Below, piece after piece: positions 36,601-45,120 of a DNA stretch of 64,000 nucleotides (the first letter of the stretch is position 1; the number at the start of each line of letters is the position of its first letter). The translations under genes were made by a program, and so were the position numbers. Below the pieces are notes generated by a model. That model was not told where the DNA came from. It searched no databases and saw only the letters and a list, made by a program, of their open reading frames with translations. The stretch is taken from NCBI GenBank assembly GCA_027484055.1, contig JAIXQH010000010.1:124001-188000 (forward strand), read 5' to 3'. This stretch comes from Verrucomicrobiaceae bacterium. Lineage in GTDB: Bacteria > Verrucomicrobiota > Verrucomicrobiia > Verrucomicrobiales > Akkermansiaceae.

Positions 36601-37011
36601 AATCCTAACGTCACCGTCCGCATGCGCGGTGTGATGGAAAAATGCACCTACTGCGTCCAGCGTCTCAAAGACGCCGTCATCCGCCAAAAGCGTGGTCAAA
36701 AACAAGAAGCTCTCCTCGCCGGCAAGGAATCCATCGAGATGCAAGTGACCAGCCACACCCTGCGGATTCCCGTGGATTCGGTGAAGACCGCCTGCCAAGA
36801 CGCTTGTCCTGCCAGCGCAATCACTTTCGGCAATCTGCTCGACGAAGAAAAATCTGCCCTCGGTCGTAGCAAACGCATTGACCGAAACTACGATCTCCTT
36901 AACTACATCGGCACCCGACCACGGACCAGCTACCTGGCCCGCGTCAAGAATCCGAATCCGAAAATGCCTGATGCCCAGTTTATCGGCAAAGCGACCGTCC
37001 ACATGGTCTGA
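33679..37011 (+). CDS. actB: ActB, Fe-S and molybdopterin-oxidoreductase-like subunit of alternative complex III
   Basis: Large periplasmic electron-transfer subunit, 1110 residues. A twin-arginine signal (SRRSFLKLMG at 56-65) ends at a lipobox-like Ala-Cys78, so export through Tat is expected. The N-terminal part resembles molybdopterin oxidoreductases but lacks cofactor-binding motifs, as is known for ActB. The C-terminal 300 residues carry the ferredoxin-like clusters: CMGCNSCLVAC, CVQCEAAPCETVC, CIGTRYCANNCP (Thr in place of one Cys, consistent with a [3Fe-4S] cluster) and CTYC with ACQDACP. ActB1 and ActB2 are fused here. It passes electrons from the quinol site to the cytochromes. Confidence 0.92.
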   Translation: MSKRIWHHPEVPVGETTVAWRSVGQLEDTAEFRQWMDREFPRGAAELANDDEVETSRRSFLKLMGASTALAGFGMAACRRPEGYIVPYTKAPEWVIPGNATYYASAMPRATGATPLVVTTFEGRPTKLAPNKLHPDAEGTDAFAQASVLDLYSPSRSRVILKSGKSAPRAELEKVIAGLATDTAAKIGFLFGADDSPTRVRLIKQLAEKYSDGRFYQYEALASESSALAVGDGVKLVADFSKADRIVSFDCDFAGTDSQGPVTPFFDRRKPEGKSYTEKPDASSMNRLYSVEAAYTLTGGMADHRLRIASSQITAVAAQVARGLGVNAGVAIVTPELTDAKQIAWVEGLVADLKENAGKSLILAGSRQSVALHLLAYAINSKLGNIGEGKPLLAVQSGTKGLGSLTKLKSDIDSGKVTTLVLLTPGNPIYDAPADLKFAESFAKLQTSIHLGTRTDATAHASTWHIPAAHYLEAWSDASTARGTHTVVQPMILPLYKDCVSEFELLLALLSTDGKLLNGEGEKGAASPAYAAVRATFSALAGEEESAWKKFLRDGFLAGSKYATATPASRSEMSVEQPASAPTKDSLEVIFATDSSIYDGRWIDNGWLQEAPDPISKLTWDNVALIAPKTAKDLGIYEEIIALETPTASKSPDSEGENRKSPMIKVEVNGQSLEIPVLVSFGQAENTIVIPLGYGQGFDQHDELKRGPHNATHVGLVGVNRGFNAYPLRTASSSYIATGAKVTSTGNRYSVAITQEHNGMYGRALAREVSTLKDEEKGSFDAQLAGVAKQGNDSHAPPNVSLYKPEDRAGKTLINDPLHQWGMSIDLSSCMGCNSCLVACQSENNIPIVGKEQVARGREMHWIRMDRYFATQKDNTFDSDNPALVPQPVACVQCEAAPCETVCPVNATIHTEDGLNAMAYNRCIGTRYCANNCPYKARRFNYFDYNKRNPLISHNLYKGPFGETQVGEAAHLQKNPNVTVRMRGVMEKCTYCVQRLKDAVIRQKRGQKQEALLAGKESIEMQVTSHTLRIPVDSVKTACQDACPASAITFGNLLDEEKSALGRSKRIDRNYDLLNYIGTRPRTSYLARVKNPNPKMPDAQFIGKATVHMV

Positions 37012-37048
37012 TTGAAACCTTACCTGAGTTCCTAAATTTTAATTCAAC

Positions 37049-38524
37049 ATGGCATCCACCACCCAGACCGCAGCTGAGTCCCACACTGGAGTAAAAATCC
37101 CGGTGCTTAAGCGGGAAAAACTCATCCTCAGCGGTCGCTCGTATCACTGGATCACAGACCGCATCTGCGGAGTTGTGGAAAACCGGCAGCCGTTTCTCTG
37201 GTGGTTGCTTTTTATCCCATCGGCATTGATCGCCCTGATCGGCGTCGGCGGGGGCTTGACCTATCTCGTTTCTACCGGTGTCGGTGTCTGGGGTATGTCC
37301 AACCGGGTGTTCTGGGGATTTGATATCACCAACTTCGTTTTCTGGATCGGTATCGGCCACGCTGGAACCCTGATCTCAGCGGTGCTCTTCCTAACCCGCC
37401 AAAATTGGCGGACCTCAATTAACCGCGCGGCAGAAGCGATGACGATCTTCGCGGTGGTTTGTGCAGGTATCTTCCCAGCCTTCCACGTCGGACGCGTCTG
37501 GTTTGCCTGGTTCCTCGCTCCTGTTCCGAATGCGAATGCGATCTGGCAAAACTTTAAATCACCTCTCCTGTGGGACGTTTTCGCGGTCTCCACTTACTTC
37601 ACCATCTCCTTGATCTTCTGGTATTTAGGCATGGTCCCTGACCTTGCAACGATCCGGGATCGCTGCAAACCCGGTGTCCGTAAAATCCTCTACGGTATTT
37701 TCTCCCTCGGCTGGCGTGGCGGTAATCGTCAGTGGAGCCACTACGAAATGGCGTATCTCTTACTGGCCGCTCTCTCCACCCCGCTTGTGCTTTCTGTGCA
37801 CTCCGTCGTCTCCTTTGACTTCGCCACATCCGTCGTTCCCGGCTGGCATACCACCATTTTCCCACCCTACTTCGTCGCAGGCGCGATTTTCGGCGGCTTT
37901 GCGATGGTGCTCACCATCATGGTTCCTGCGAGATTCATCTATGGTCTTCAGGATTTGATCACCATGAAGCACATCGACAACATGGCGAAGATCATCCTCC
38001 TAACTGGAACGATCGTGGGCTACGCCTACCTCATGGAGCTCTTCGTCGCATTCTACTCCGGCTCGATCTATGAAATGGATGCCTTCAAATTCCGGATCGC
38101 CGGTCCTTATTGGTGGGCCTACGCCGCAATGATGTCGCTGAATGTGCTTTCCCCACAAATCTTTTGGTTCAAAGCATGCCGCGAAAATCTCTGGGTCATC
38201 ATGTGCGTCGCCATGTGCGTGAACGTAGGCATGTGGTTTGAACGATTTGTCATCATCGTCACCACACTCGCCCGGATGTGGCTACCAGGTGATTGGAAAT
38301 CCTACTCACCAAGTGGTGTGGAACTCATGACATTTGTCGGGACAATCGGTCTCTTCCTCGCCTTGTTCTTGATGTTCCTCCGCTTCCTTCCCTGCATCAA
38401 CATTGCCGAGGTTAAGTGGACACTTCTTGAGTCAGATCCACACTTTGACGATATTGAGGATCATCCAGATCATGGAACTAACATAGAAGCCGCTTACCAA
38501 AAAGAATTGGTATCCGCTAAGTAA
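37049..38524 (+). CDS. actC: ActC, NrfD-like quinol-binding membrane subunit
   Basis: Integral membrane subunit of alternative complex III with about ten transmembrane helices in 491 residues, of the NrfD/PsrC family that binds quinol near the periplasmic side. Visible conserved segments include [54 protein letters not shown] and [19 protein letters not shown]. The C-terminus is soluble and acidic. It follows actB by 37 bases and is paralogous to ActF, as in all known alternative complex III loci. Confidence 0.92.
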   Translation: MASTTQTAAESHTGVKIPVLKREKLILSGRSYHWITDRICGVVENRQPFLWWLLFIPSALIALIGVGGGLTYLVSTGVGVWGMSNRVFWGFDITNFVFWIGIGHAGTLISAVLFLTRQNWRTSINRAAEAMTIFAVVCAGIFPAFHVGRVWFAWFLAPVPNANAIWQNFKSPLLWDVFAVSTYFTISLIFWYLGMVPDLATIRDRCKPGVRKILYGIFSLGWRGGNRQWSHYEMAYLLLAALSTPLVLSVHSVVSFDFATSVVPGWHTTIFPPYFVAGAIFGGFAMVLTIMVPARFIYGLQDLITMKHIDNMAKIILLTGTIVGYAYLMELFVAFYSGSIYEMDAFKFRIAGPYWWAYAAMMSLNVLSPQIFWFKACRENLWVIMCVAMCVNVGMWFERFVIIVTTLARMWLPGDWKSYSPSGVELMTFVGTIGLFLALFLMFLRFLPCINIAEVKWTLLESDPHFDDIEDHPDHGTNIEAAYQKELVSAK

Positions 38525-38557
38525 CTCTCCTAACGAACCACCTTCCACTAATTTCTC

Positions 38558-39112
38558 GTGAGCACCACCCGCAAACGCGTTTATGGCTATCTAGCCGAAT
38601 TTAAGAGTGCATCAGCTCTCTACAAAGGCGCGGAGAAAATCCGCGACGCTGGTTTCAAAAAATGGGACTGCTACTCGCCATATCCCATCCACGGTCTTGA
38701 TGGGGCAATGGGCATGAAGCGTTCGATTCTTCCATGGTTTGTTTTCTTCGGTGGGATGACTGGGACCGCAACTGCATTTGCCCTCGCCTACTCGACGCAA
38801 GTGGTGATTTACCCAACCATCGTCCAGGCAAAGCCCGCGAACATTTTCACGATCCCAGCGTTCTTCCCGATCATGTTCGAACTCACGATTTTATTCTCCG
38901 GATTTACCGTGCTGTTTGGACTGCTGGCTTTAATCCAACTCCCGCGCTTAAACCATCCCTTGTTTGCGAGTAAACAATTTAGCCGTGCGACAGATGACGG
39001 CTTCTTCATCGCCATCGAGGCGCGCGACAGTAAATTCAGCCCCACCGAAACCCGCGAGCTACTCGCATCCATCGGTGGGTCCAGTATCGAACTCGTCGAA
39101 GAAGAAGACTGA
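38558..39112 (+). CDS. actD: ActD, DUF3341 membrane subunit
   Basis: Small membrane subunit of alternative complex III (184 residues, DUF3341). Two transmembrane helices (about 58-80 and 95-120) follow a soluble region with GYLAEFKSASALYKGAEKIR and the family motif YPIHGLDGAMG. The start is GTG at 38558, the only start that preserves the conserved N-terminus. The C-terminal DDGFFIAIEARDSKF lies on one side of the membrane. It follows actC by 33 bases. Confidence 0.9.
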   Translation: MSTTRKRVYGYLAEFKSASALYKGAEKIRDAGFKKWDCYSPYPIHGLDGAMGMKRSILPWFVFFGGMTGTATAFALAYSTQVVIYPTIVQAKPANIFTIPAFFPIMFELTILFSGFTVLFGLLALIQLPRLNHPLFASKQFSRATDDGFFIAIEARDSKFSPTETRELLASIGGSSIELVEEED

Positions 39113-39153
39113 CTCGTAAATAGCCTATCGATAATCATCAATTTATTTTTTAA

Positions 39154-39804
39154 ATGCGCTACTTTTTCCTAACCTACGCACTCATTGCGTTGCTCGTCGT
39201 CGGGATCTTCGGACTCCGCGGGCAGAAGTTTGACAAACCACCGGTCCGGATATTCCCAGACATGGATGAACAAGATAAGCTACGTGCCCAAAAACCCGAT
39301 GCCTTTTTTGCCGACGGTCATGGCGCACGCTTACCCGTGACACAAACTCAACCTCGTGGTTTCAACGCAGCAGGGGAGAAGTCCATCGGTGGCATCTCAG
39401 AGTATGAGTTCGGCGGTCAAACCGGTTATTACTATACGGGTCATGTCGGAGATTACTTCGGCACGGGTATGCCAGAGGAACTCAAGCTCACTCAAGAAAC
39501 TGCCGAGGCGCTGATTCACCGCGGTAAGGAACGTTACGGAATTTATTGCGCGGTTTGCCACGGAAAAGCAGGCGACGGCCAAGGCATCACCAGTAACTAC
39601 GGAGTCCCCGGCATTGCAAATTTCCACCTAGAAAACTTCAAATCGGCTGCTTACCCAGACGGGAGAATGTTTGAAACCATTACAAATGGTAAGGGGATGA
39701 TGGGTGCCTATGGCTACAGCATTCCTGTTGAAGATCGGTGGGCTATCATTTCCTACGTTCGGACGCTACAAGCCGCCAAAGATGCTCAAGCCAAGGCTAA
39801 CTAA
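39154..39804 (+). CDS. actE: ActE, monoheme cytochrome c subunit
   Basis: Membrane-anchored cytochrome c of alternative complex III, 216 residues. A hydrophobic N-terminal helix (about 3-21) is followed by a soluble domain with one heme site CAVCH (132-136) and a candidate Met ligand in the TNGKGMMGAYG loop. ActE is thought to hand electrons to the terminal oxidase or a soluble carrier. No lipobox cysteine is present, unlike some ActE proteins. It is spaced 41 bases from actD and 20 from actF. Confidence 0.88.
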   Translation: MRYFFLTYALIALLVVGIFGLRGQKFDKPPVRIFPDMDEQDKLRAQKPDAFFADGHGARLPVTQTQPRGFNAAGEKSIGGISEYEFGGQTGYYYTGHVGDYFGTGMPEELKLTQETAEALIHRGKERYGIYCAVCHGKAGDGQGITSNYGVPGIANFHLENFKSAAYPDGRMFETITNGKGMMGAYGYSIPVEDRWAIISYVRTLQAAKDAQAKAN

Positions 39805-39824
39805 AACTTTCTGACTTAATCGAA

Positions 39825-41135
39825 ATGGCCCATCACCACGTCACCTCTGCCGATATCGCCATCAATGGCGATCATCTAGATCCCTCAAAATCTTCCAAAA
39901 TTAAAAAGGCTTCCATGATCGTTGCCACCCTTGGGACGATTCTGAGTTTATATTTACTTTTTGCTGCCGACGAGAAAATCCGAGGCTCCTTCGCCTACTC
40001 TTGGCTGTTCGCATTTTACTTTTTCATCACTCTATCGATAGGCGGAGTGTTTTGGACTTTGCTGCATAATGTATCCAATTCGAGCTGGGGAACCTCAGTA
40101 CGGCGGACTTTCGAAAACCTTGGTTCCACTTTTCCATGGATGTTCCTCTTTTGTTTGCCGCTACTTTTTCCACAAGTCCATGGCTACCTCTATGAGTGGA
40201 TGAATATTCATGATGCTGCGACGGGTTCTGTGAAGGAGCACCTCCATCATGTGGATCATCTTCTCTATAATAAGTATTGGTTCATGAATGAACCTTTCTG
40301 GTACGGACGCGTTGCTTTTTATTTTGTGGGTCTTAGCACCGTCATCTATGGACTGCGTAAACTTTCAACAGCCCAAGACACCGATCCTAACCCTGGAATC
40401 AAGCGTCTTCTGACGGCTCGTTACCATTCGACCTACCCGCTGATCATCTTCGCACTAACCATCACGTTCACAGGTTTCGACTTCTTAATGGGGCTTGATT
40501 ACAAATGGTTCTCGACCATGTGGGGTGTCTATTTGTTTGCAGGCACCGCACTCAATTCGATGGCTGTCATCGTTCTGGTTTGCACCTGGCTCAAGAGCAA
40601 AGGCCATCTCAAGCACGTCACAACCCCTGAACACTTCCATATCATGGGTAAGCTGATGTTCGCTTTTACGACCTTCTGGGCCTACATCGCTTTCTCTCAG
40701 TATTTCCTGATCTGGTATGCGAACATTTCTGAAGAAACGTCCTACTTTGCCACTCGCAACACGGGCAATTGGAACATCGCCATGTATTTCCTCGTCTTTG
40801 GTCACTTCGTCGTCCCGTTTGTCGTCCTACTCCAAGCGTGGTTGAAGAAGAATCCCAAACTGCTGTCCGTAGTTGCGGTTTACACGCTCTGCATGCACGC
40901 ACTGGATCACTACCTCATCACCATCCCTGAGCGCGGAATTTCACTTGGAAATATAAAGCCGGATGTATTCGGTGCGATCCAAGTTTCCATTCCTGGTGCT
41001 TTCTGGGGTGACATACTCGCATTCATCACCATTGGTGCTGCGTTTATCTTCTTCCTCCTCCGTGCTCTTGGCCAGCACTCCCTCTATCCGAATCGCGATC
41101 CTCGCATTCTTGAGTCGGCTAATATCTCAAACTGA
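39825..41135 (+). CDS. actF: ActF, second NrfD-like membrane subunit
   Basis: A 436-residue polytopic membrane protein, paralogous to ActC. It has about ten transmembrane helices; conserved segments include ITFTGFDFLMGLDYKWFSTM, WAYIAFSQYFLIWYANISEE and LFGHFVVPF-like VFGHFVVPFVVLL. The N-terminus is His-rich (MAHHHVTSAD). In known complexes ActF supports the quinol module without its own quinol site. It ends 11 bases before the next cytochrome gene. Confidence 0.9.
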   Translation: MAHHHVTSADIAINGDHLDPSKSSKIKKASMIVATLGTILSLYLLFAADEKIRGSFAYSWLFAFYFFITLSIGGVFWTLLHNVSNSSWGTSVRRTFENLGSTFPWMFLFCLPLLFPQVHGYLYEWMNIHDAATGSVKEHLHHVDHLLYNKYWFMNEPFWYGRVAFYFVGLSTVIYGLRKLSTAQDTDPNPGIKRLLTARYHSTYPLIIFALTITFTGFDFLMGLDYKWFSTMWGVYLFAGTALNSMAVIVLVCTWLKSKGHLKHVTTPEHFHIMGKLMFAFTTFWAYIAFSQYFLIWYANISEETSYFATRNTGNWNIAMYFLVFGHFVVPFVVLLQAWLKKNPKLLSVVAVYTLCMHALDHYLITIPERGISLGNIKPDVFGAIQVSIPGAFWGDILAFITIGAAFIFFLLRALGQHSLYPNRDPRILESANISN

Positions 41136-41146
41136 TTTTTCATTTC

Positions 41147-41905
41147 ATGGACCCATCAAAAGACAATCCACTGTTACGCTTCGCCACTTTTTGGTGGGGT
41201 CTTGGCACATTTCTCGTTTTTGCTTTATTACTCGCGGTGATAATGTTTTTCAACTCATCGGGCCCGATCTCACTAGAGGATGCTCCCGCCAAAGTGAGAT
41301 ACGAAACTAAGGCAAAAACCGATGCCGCCCAATCGTCGGCTGTCAGTATAGAAGCGATCCAATCAGTCACGGATGTAGTTGCAAAGACGCTCGTTGCCTC
41401 AAAGCCAATCGCGGTGGAGAGCCCCTCTCAGATCGTGCCAGGTTCTGCGACTTCCAAGAAGTTAGCCTCAGCTCCAGCAGTTGACACCAAGGCAATGGAC
41501 TCGGCTTCTTCCGCATCAGATGCCCCAATCGATCCAGCCGTTCTCGCTGTCGGTAAGGCTCAATTTGTTGTCTGTGGTGCTTGCCACGGTCAAAATGGTG
41601 AAGGCGGAGCAATAGCTCCACCACTCGCAGGTTCGGAATGGGTGAAGGGGCCTATCTCCAATCTGATCAAGATCCAATTACGTGGGCTCAATGGCCCTAT
41701 CTCTGTGGCTGGTAAGGAGTATAACTTTCCAGGCGGTATGGCTGCTCTAAGTTATCAAACCGACGAGCAAATTGCATCTGTCTTAACATACGTAAGGAAT
41801 AGTTTCGGAAACAAAGGCTCTGCCGTGAAACCTGAACAAGTCGCGGCTCTTCGTGGTGAAGTGGGTAAGCCGCAGGTCACTGCGGGTGAACTAATCAAAC
41901 CCTAA
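41147..41905 (+). CDS. Membrane-anchored monoheme cytochrome c, first of a pair
   Basis: A 252-residue protein with an N-terminal transmembrane anchor (about 15-36), a long Ala/Ser/Lys-rich periplasmic linker (about 45-130) and a C-terminal class I cytochrome c domain. The heme site is CGACH (143-147), with GGMAALSY supplying the likely distal Met, and the ending YVRNSFGNKG. It is a paralogue of the cytochrome at 44202, which shares the YVRNxFGN ending, and the two flank the CcoN/CcoO-like genes. It probably carries electrons between alternative complex III and an oxidase; annotation as a CcoP equivalent would be only positional. Confidence 0.85.
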   Translation: MDPSKDNPLLRFATFWWGLGTFLVFALLLAVIMFFNSSGPISLEDAPAKVRYETKAKTDAAQSSAVSIEAIQSVTDVVAKTLVASKPIAVESPSQIVPGSATSKKLASAPAVDTKAMDSASSASDAPIDPAVLAVGKAQFVVCGACHGQNGEGGAIAPPLAGSEWVKGPISNLIKIQLRGLNGPISVAGKEYNFPGGMAALSYQTDEQIASVLTYVRNSFGNKGSAVKPEQVAALRGEVGKPQVTAGELIKP

Positions 41906-41928
41906 CTGAGATTCTTAAACTAAAGTCG

Positions 41929-43434
41929 ATGTCTTCTGCTAATTCAACTACCAGTGAACAGGACGCAATACTGCGCTCCGGGATTGATCGCTCATTGCGC
42001 CATCCAGTGATGTTCTTCCTCACCAGCGGTGCTGCATGGCTCGCCGTATCCATCGTTTTGGGAATCGTAGCTTCTTGGAAGGTTCACAGCCCAGAACTGC
42101 TCTCCGGCTGTGCTTGGCTGACTTACGGAAGAGTGTTTCCTGCACACATCAATGCTCTAATCTATGGCTGGGGTTTCCAAGCTGCTTTTGCGATTATCAT
42201 TTGGATGATGGCTAGGCTCTCAAGAAAAGAGTGCAAGGCGGTAGGAACCATTCTTGCCGCCGGCCATATCTGGAACTTGGGTGTTGCACTGGGCATTGTC
42301 GGGATTTTTGCCGGTTTCAGCACGGGTATCCCGTGGATGGAATTTCCAATATTTGCTTGGCCAGTGTTACTAGTGAGTTACATCAGCATTATCATCTGGT
42401 CATTCATCCAGTTCAGGGTTCGTCCTGAAGGCCATGTCTATATTTCTCAGTGGTATTTTTTAGCGGCGATGATCTGGTTCCCTTGGATTTATATCACTGC
42501 GAACACATTACTGTTATGCATCCCGGGACACCCATTAATGGGGGTTGCCATCAATACTTGGTATAAGTCAGCAATTCTTTTTCTATTCTTCACGCCAGTC
42601 GCGCTCGGTGCCGCTTATTACTTGGCTCCGAAAGTAACCGGAAGTTCAGTTTACAGTTACTCATTGGCCAAATTAGGATTTTGGTCACTTGCCATCATCG
42701 CTCCATGGGCCGGCATGCAGAAGTTGGTCGGCGTGCCAATACCTTACTTTCTGCCTTATGTCGGTGCGGCAGCAACGGTTCTACTATTTGTTCCGGCAAT
42801 AACGGCTTCCATCAATATTCTCAAAACCGCAACTTCTTCGCGCGATGTCTTAAAAGGAAGTCCATCTCTGCAGTTCATGACAGCGGGAATCGTTGGCTTG
42901 GTCATCATGGCTTGTGCTGCCGTCTTTTTAAATCTGCCAAATTCCACTCTTCCGCTGTCGCAATTTTCGATGTCGGGCTACGGCTTTCAAATCCTTGCAC
43001 TGTATGGATTTTTCAGCCTCGTGATGTTTGGCTCGATCTATTTCATCGTGCCAAGAGTAACTCGTCGGGAATGGTTATCTCGTCGATTGATCAAAATGCA
43101 CTTTTTCTTCTCCATCTACGGGATCATGACGGTTGCCCTCATCGCGATTTTTGGGGGTATTCAACAAGGCGCCGCGCAAGAAGCGTTCGAGCAACCTTGG
43201 CAGAATGCAGCGACCTCGGCCTTCCCATATGCGGTGGCGACTACGATCGCATGGTGTTTCATCCTATTCTCGAATGTCTTCTTCTTCCTTCAACTCACTC
43301 TGATGTGGCTTCGACTTGGACGTCGGAGTTCGCACCCGACGCTACTCACTTCATCGCATGACTCCTCATCAAGCCCTCACGGGGATGATGGTGACATCGA
43401 CAATGCTGGTCCCGCTTTTCAAGCCACGCACTAA
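41929..43434 (+). CDS. ccoN: CcoN-like heme-copper oxidase subunit I homologue lacking the active-site ligands
   Basis: A 501-residue, about twelve-helix membrane protein that aligns with CcoN of cbb3 oxidases over its length: TYGRVFPAHINALIYGWG keeps the low-spin heme His (H73), and YYLAPKVTGSSVYSYSLAKL and YFIVPRVTR match flanking motifs. But the CuB and heme-b3 ligands are gone: WYGHN is WYKSA (211-215), the AGPHHL site is AGMQKL (261-266), and the GHVHSG helix reads GFQILA (352-357). There is no histidine between residues 202 and 390. It therefore cannot form a binuclear centre and is not an oxygen reductase. Its C-terminus is His/Ser-rich. It sits in frame with ccoO-like and two cytochromes. 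Confidence 0.85.
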   Translation: MSSANSTTSEQDAILRSGIDRSLRHPVMFFLTSGAAWLAVSIVLGIVASWKVHSPELLSGCAWLTYGRVFPAHINALIYGWGFQAAFAIIIWMMARLSRKECKAVGTILAAGHIWNLGVALGIVGIFAGFSTGIPWMEFPIFAWPVLLVSYISIIIWSFIQFRVRPEGHVYISQWYFLAAMIWFPWIYITANTLLLCIPGHPLMGVAINTWYKSAILFLFFTPVALGAAYYLAPKVTGSSVYSYSLAKLGFWSLAIIAPWAGMQKLVGVPIPYFLPYVGAAATVLLFVPAITASINILKTATSSRDVLKGSPSLQFMTAGIVGLVIMACAAVFLNLPNSTLPLSQFSMSGYGFQILALYGFFSLVMFGSIYFIVPRVTRREWLSRRLIKMHFFFSIYGIMTVALIAIFGGIQQGAAQEAFEQPWQNAATSAFPYAVATTIAWCFILFSNVFFFLQLTLMWLRLGRRSSHPTLLTSSHDSSSSPHGDDGDIDNAGPAFQATH

Positions 43435-43462
43435 ATAGATACCAATTCTAGATCTGAAATTC

Positions 43463-44164
43463 ATGAGCTTTCGTATATTCATTCTTGGACTCTCGGCAAC
43501 TTTCGGTGTTGCTTGGCTTACTGTTGTCGTTGTTCCCTATATAACGATGAAGAATCTCAAGCCGATTGAGCTCAATGAGGCAGTCGATGGCGCCAAAGGA
43601 ATTTTTTATCCTAAAAGAACTGGTAGAATCGCGAATGGTGCCCGTGTCTATGCTGAGAATGGCTGCTATCTGTGCCATACCCAAGTGATCCGGCCAACCT
43701 ATGCGGGCAACGATCTTTATCGCGATGACTGGGCAGGATTAAAAGCGGATCCGGATCGGGGTGATACTCGCCGTGAGACGAATGCTTACGACTTCTTTGG
43801 GGAAAAATTCGCACAAGTGGGTGTTTCCAGACTTGGTCCTGACCTATCGAATTTGGGGCGTCGGGTTGAATCGATTTATGCAGCGGGTAAGGACCCAGCC
43901 AACTGGTTGTTTTCACATCTCTACAATCCAAGAAATGAGCCGAAACGGTATCAGTCCACTTGCCCGTCGTTCAGATTTTTGTTCGTGGAGCGCACGATCA
44001 AGGGGAATCAATCGTCGGATGCCCTTCCGTTTAGCGTAGATCAAAATGTCGAGATCGTTCCCAATGCGGATGCGAAAGCTTTAGTCTCTTACCTTTTATC
44101 ACTTAAAAAGGATCAAGCCATCCCTGCCGTGTTGAACTTCGCCCCACCTAAAAACAAAGGTTAA
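43463..44164 (+). CDS. ccoO: CcoO-like membrane-anchored cytochrome c lacking the usual Met ligand
   Basis: A 233-residue cytochrome of the CcoO type: N-terminal transmembrane helix (about 7-28), then GCYLCHTQVIRPTY with heme site C68-C71-H72, and LGPDLSNLGRR. In CcoO the distal heme ligand is the Met of an S-x-MP motif near residue 165; here the same place reads STCPSFRF, with Cys167. No methionine occurs after the heme motif at all, so His/Cys or His/His ligation is implied if heme binds. It is paired with the ligand-less CcoN-like gene, 28 bases downstream of it. Confidence 0.82.
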   Translation: MSFRIFILGLSATFGVAWLTVVVVPYITMKNLKPIELNEAVDGAKGIFYPKRTGRIANGARVYAENGCYLCHTQVIRPTYAGNDLYRDDWAGLKADPDRGDTRRETNAYDFFGEKFAQVGVSRLGPDLSNLGRRVESIYAAGKDPANWLFSHLYNPRNEPKRYQSTCPSFRFLFVERTIKGNQSSDALPFSVDQNVEIVPNADAKALVSYLLSLKKDQAIPAVLNFAPPKNKG

Positions 44165-44201
44165 AACCTTGAATTAAATCGATTCCTACCTAGTTTCCAA
44201 C

Positions 44202-44966
44202 ATGCCAAATAAGAATCAACACTCTGACTTAGACGAGTCAATTAACGTGACTGAAGCCCATGGCCGAATCGTTCGTGAAGCGGCAGCATGTGCCCGTGAA
44301 AAGCGGATCGTCCAAAATGGGATCGAGCCCGTTTCTCTCTGGGCGCTTGGAGCTTGTGCGATTGTCTTTGTCATCGCCGGTGGTATCCTCGGTGGAGGTG
44401 GTAATCTTTTCGCTTATGGCACCAACTTTCGTGAAGGCTATGTGAGAACCCCCGCTCCTGGTGCCGCCGATTCGGGGCCCGTGCCTAAGGAGGCCCTTGT
44501 GGCTTATATGGCGAAAGGTGCTAAAATTTATTCGGCAAAATGCAATGGCTGCCATGGTTCCGATGCCAAGGGCAACGGTGCGACTTTCCCCTCTTTGGTC
44601 GGCTCTAAATGGGTTCTAGGTGAAACTGAGCGCTTTGCGATGATTGTTCTTAACGGTCTTCAGGGACCTGTATCCAATGGAACCACTTATGGTGTCATGC
44701 CTCCGCAAGGAATCGGCATGTCCCCTGAGGACCTAGCCGGTGTGATGACATATGTCAGAAACAACTTCGGCAATTCAAAGGGTGACGTTGTGACGATGGA
44801 AATGGCGAAAGCTGCTATCGACGTCTCAGGAGTGCGCAAAAAAGTTGGAACTTCAGTCACTGGACCTGAACTTGAAAGCGATCATCTTAAGAATCTCTCT
44901 GGCACACCGCTTGATCCTAAAACACTTGTCGATCCCATTACCTTGGAAGCGTCAAAACTACCTTAA
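44202..44966 (+). CDS. Membrane-anchored monoheme cytochrome c, second of a pair
   Basis: A 254-residue cytochrome with a soluble N-terminal region, one transmembrane helix (about 44-66) and a C-terminal class I domain. The heme site is CNGCH (114-118); candidate Met ligands lie in YGVMPPQGIGMSPED. It shares TYVRNNFGN with the cytochrome at 41147, which marks the two as paralogues that bracket the CcoN/CcoO-like genes. A gap of 154 bases separates it from coxA, the largest within the locus. Its place suggests electron transfer toward the aa3 oxidase. Confidence 0.83.
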   Translation: MPNKNQHSDLDESINVTEAHGRIVREAAACAREKRIVQNGIEPVSLWALGACAIVFVIAGGILGGGGNLFAYGTNFREGYVRTPAPGAADSGPVPKEALVAYMAKGAKIYSAKCNGCHGSDAKGNGATFPSLVGSKWVLGETERFAMIVLNGLQGPVSNGTTYGVMPPQGIGMSPEDLAGVMTYVRNNFGNSKGDVVTMEMAKAAIDVSGVRKKVGTSVTGPELESDHLKNLSGTPLDPKTLVDPITLEASKLP

Positions 44967-45120
44967 TTCATCTTCTCATGATGTTTAATGCATCAGAGTC
45001 AATCTTCCTTCAGTCCGCCAAATCTAAATCAGCCTCATTCTATCGTAGTGAATAACGCGATATCATTGATCTTCGATTCGCTTTCACTCCATTAACTTTT
45101 TAACCCCGCACGACGGTAAT
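44967..45120. other. Intergenic gap before coxA
   Basis: A 154-base AT-rich gap, the largest inside the respiratory locus. It holds no supported gene; a 25-codon frame at 44978 has no supporting features. A second promoter for the oxidase genes could lie here, but I see no convincing boxes and no terminator hairpin, so read-through from actA is equally possible. Confidence 0.35.

Noticed and set aside
33679-37011. ActB as a working molybdoenzyme such as a formate or polysulfide reductase
   Set aside because: The molybdopterin-like part lacks cofactor-binding motifs, and the neighbours are the full alternative complex III set.
41929-44164. Functional cbb3 oxidase or nitric oxide reductase
   Set aside because: Both enzyme types need the three CuB or FeB histidines and the heme b3 histidine; none is present in the subunit I homologue.
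44978-45055. 25-codon frame in the gap before coxA
   Set aside because: No hydrophobic segment, lipobox or recognisable motif, and no ribosome-binding site that stands out.
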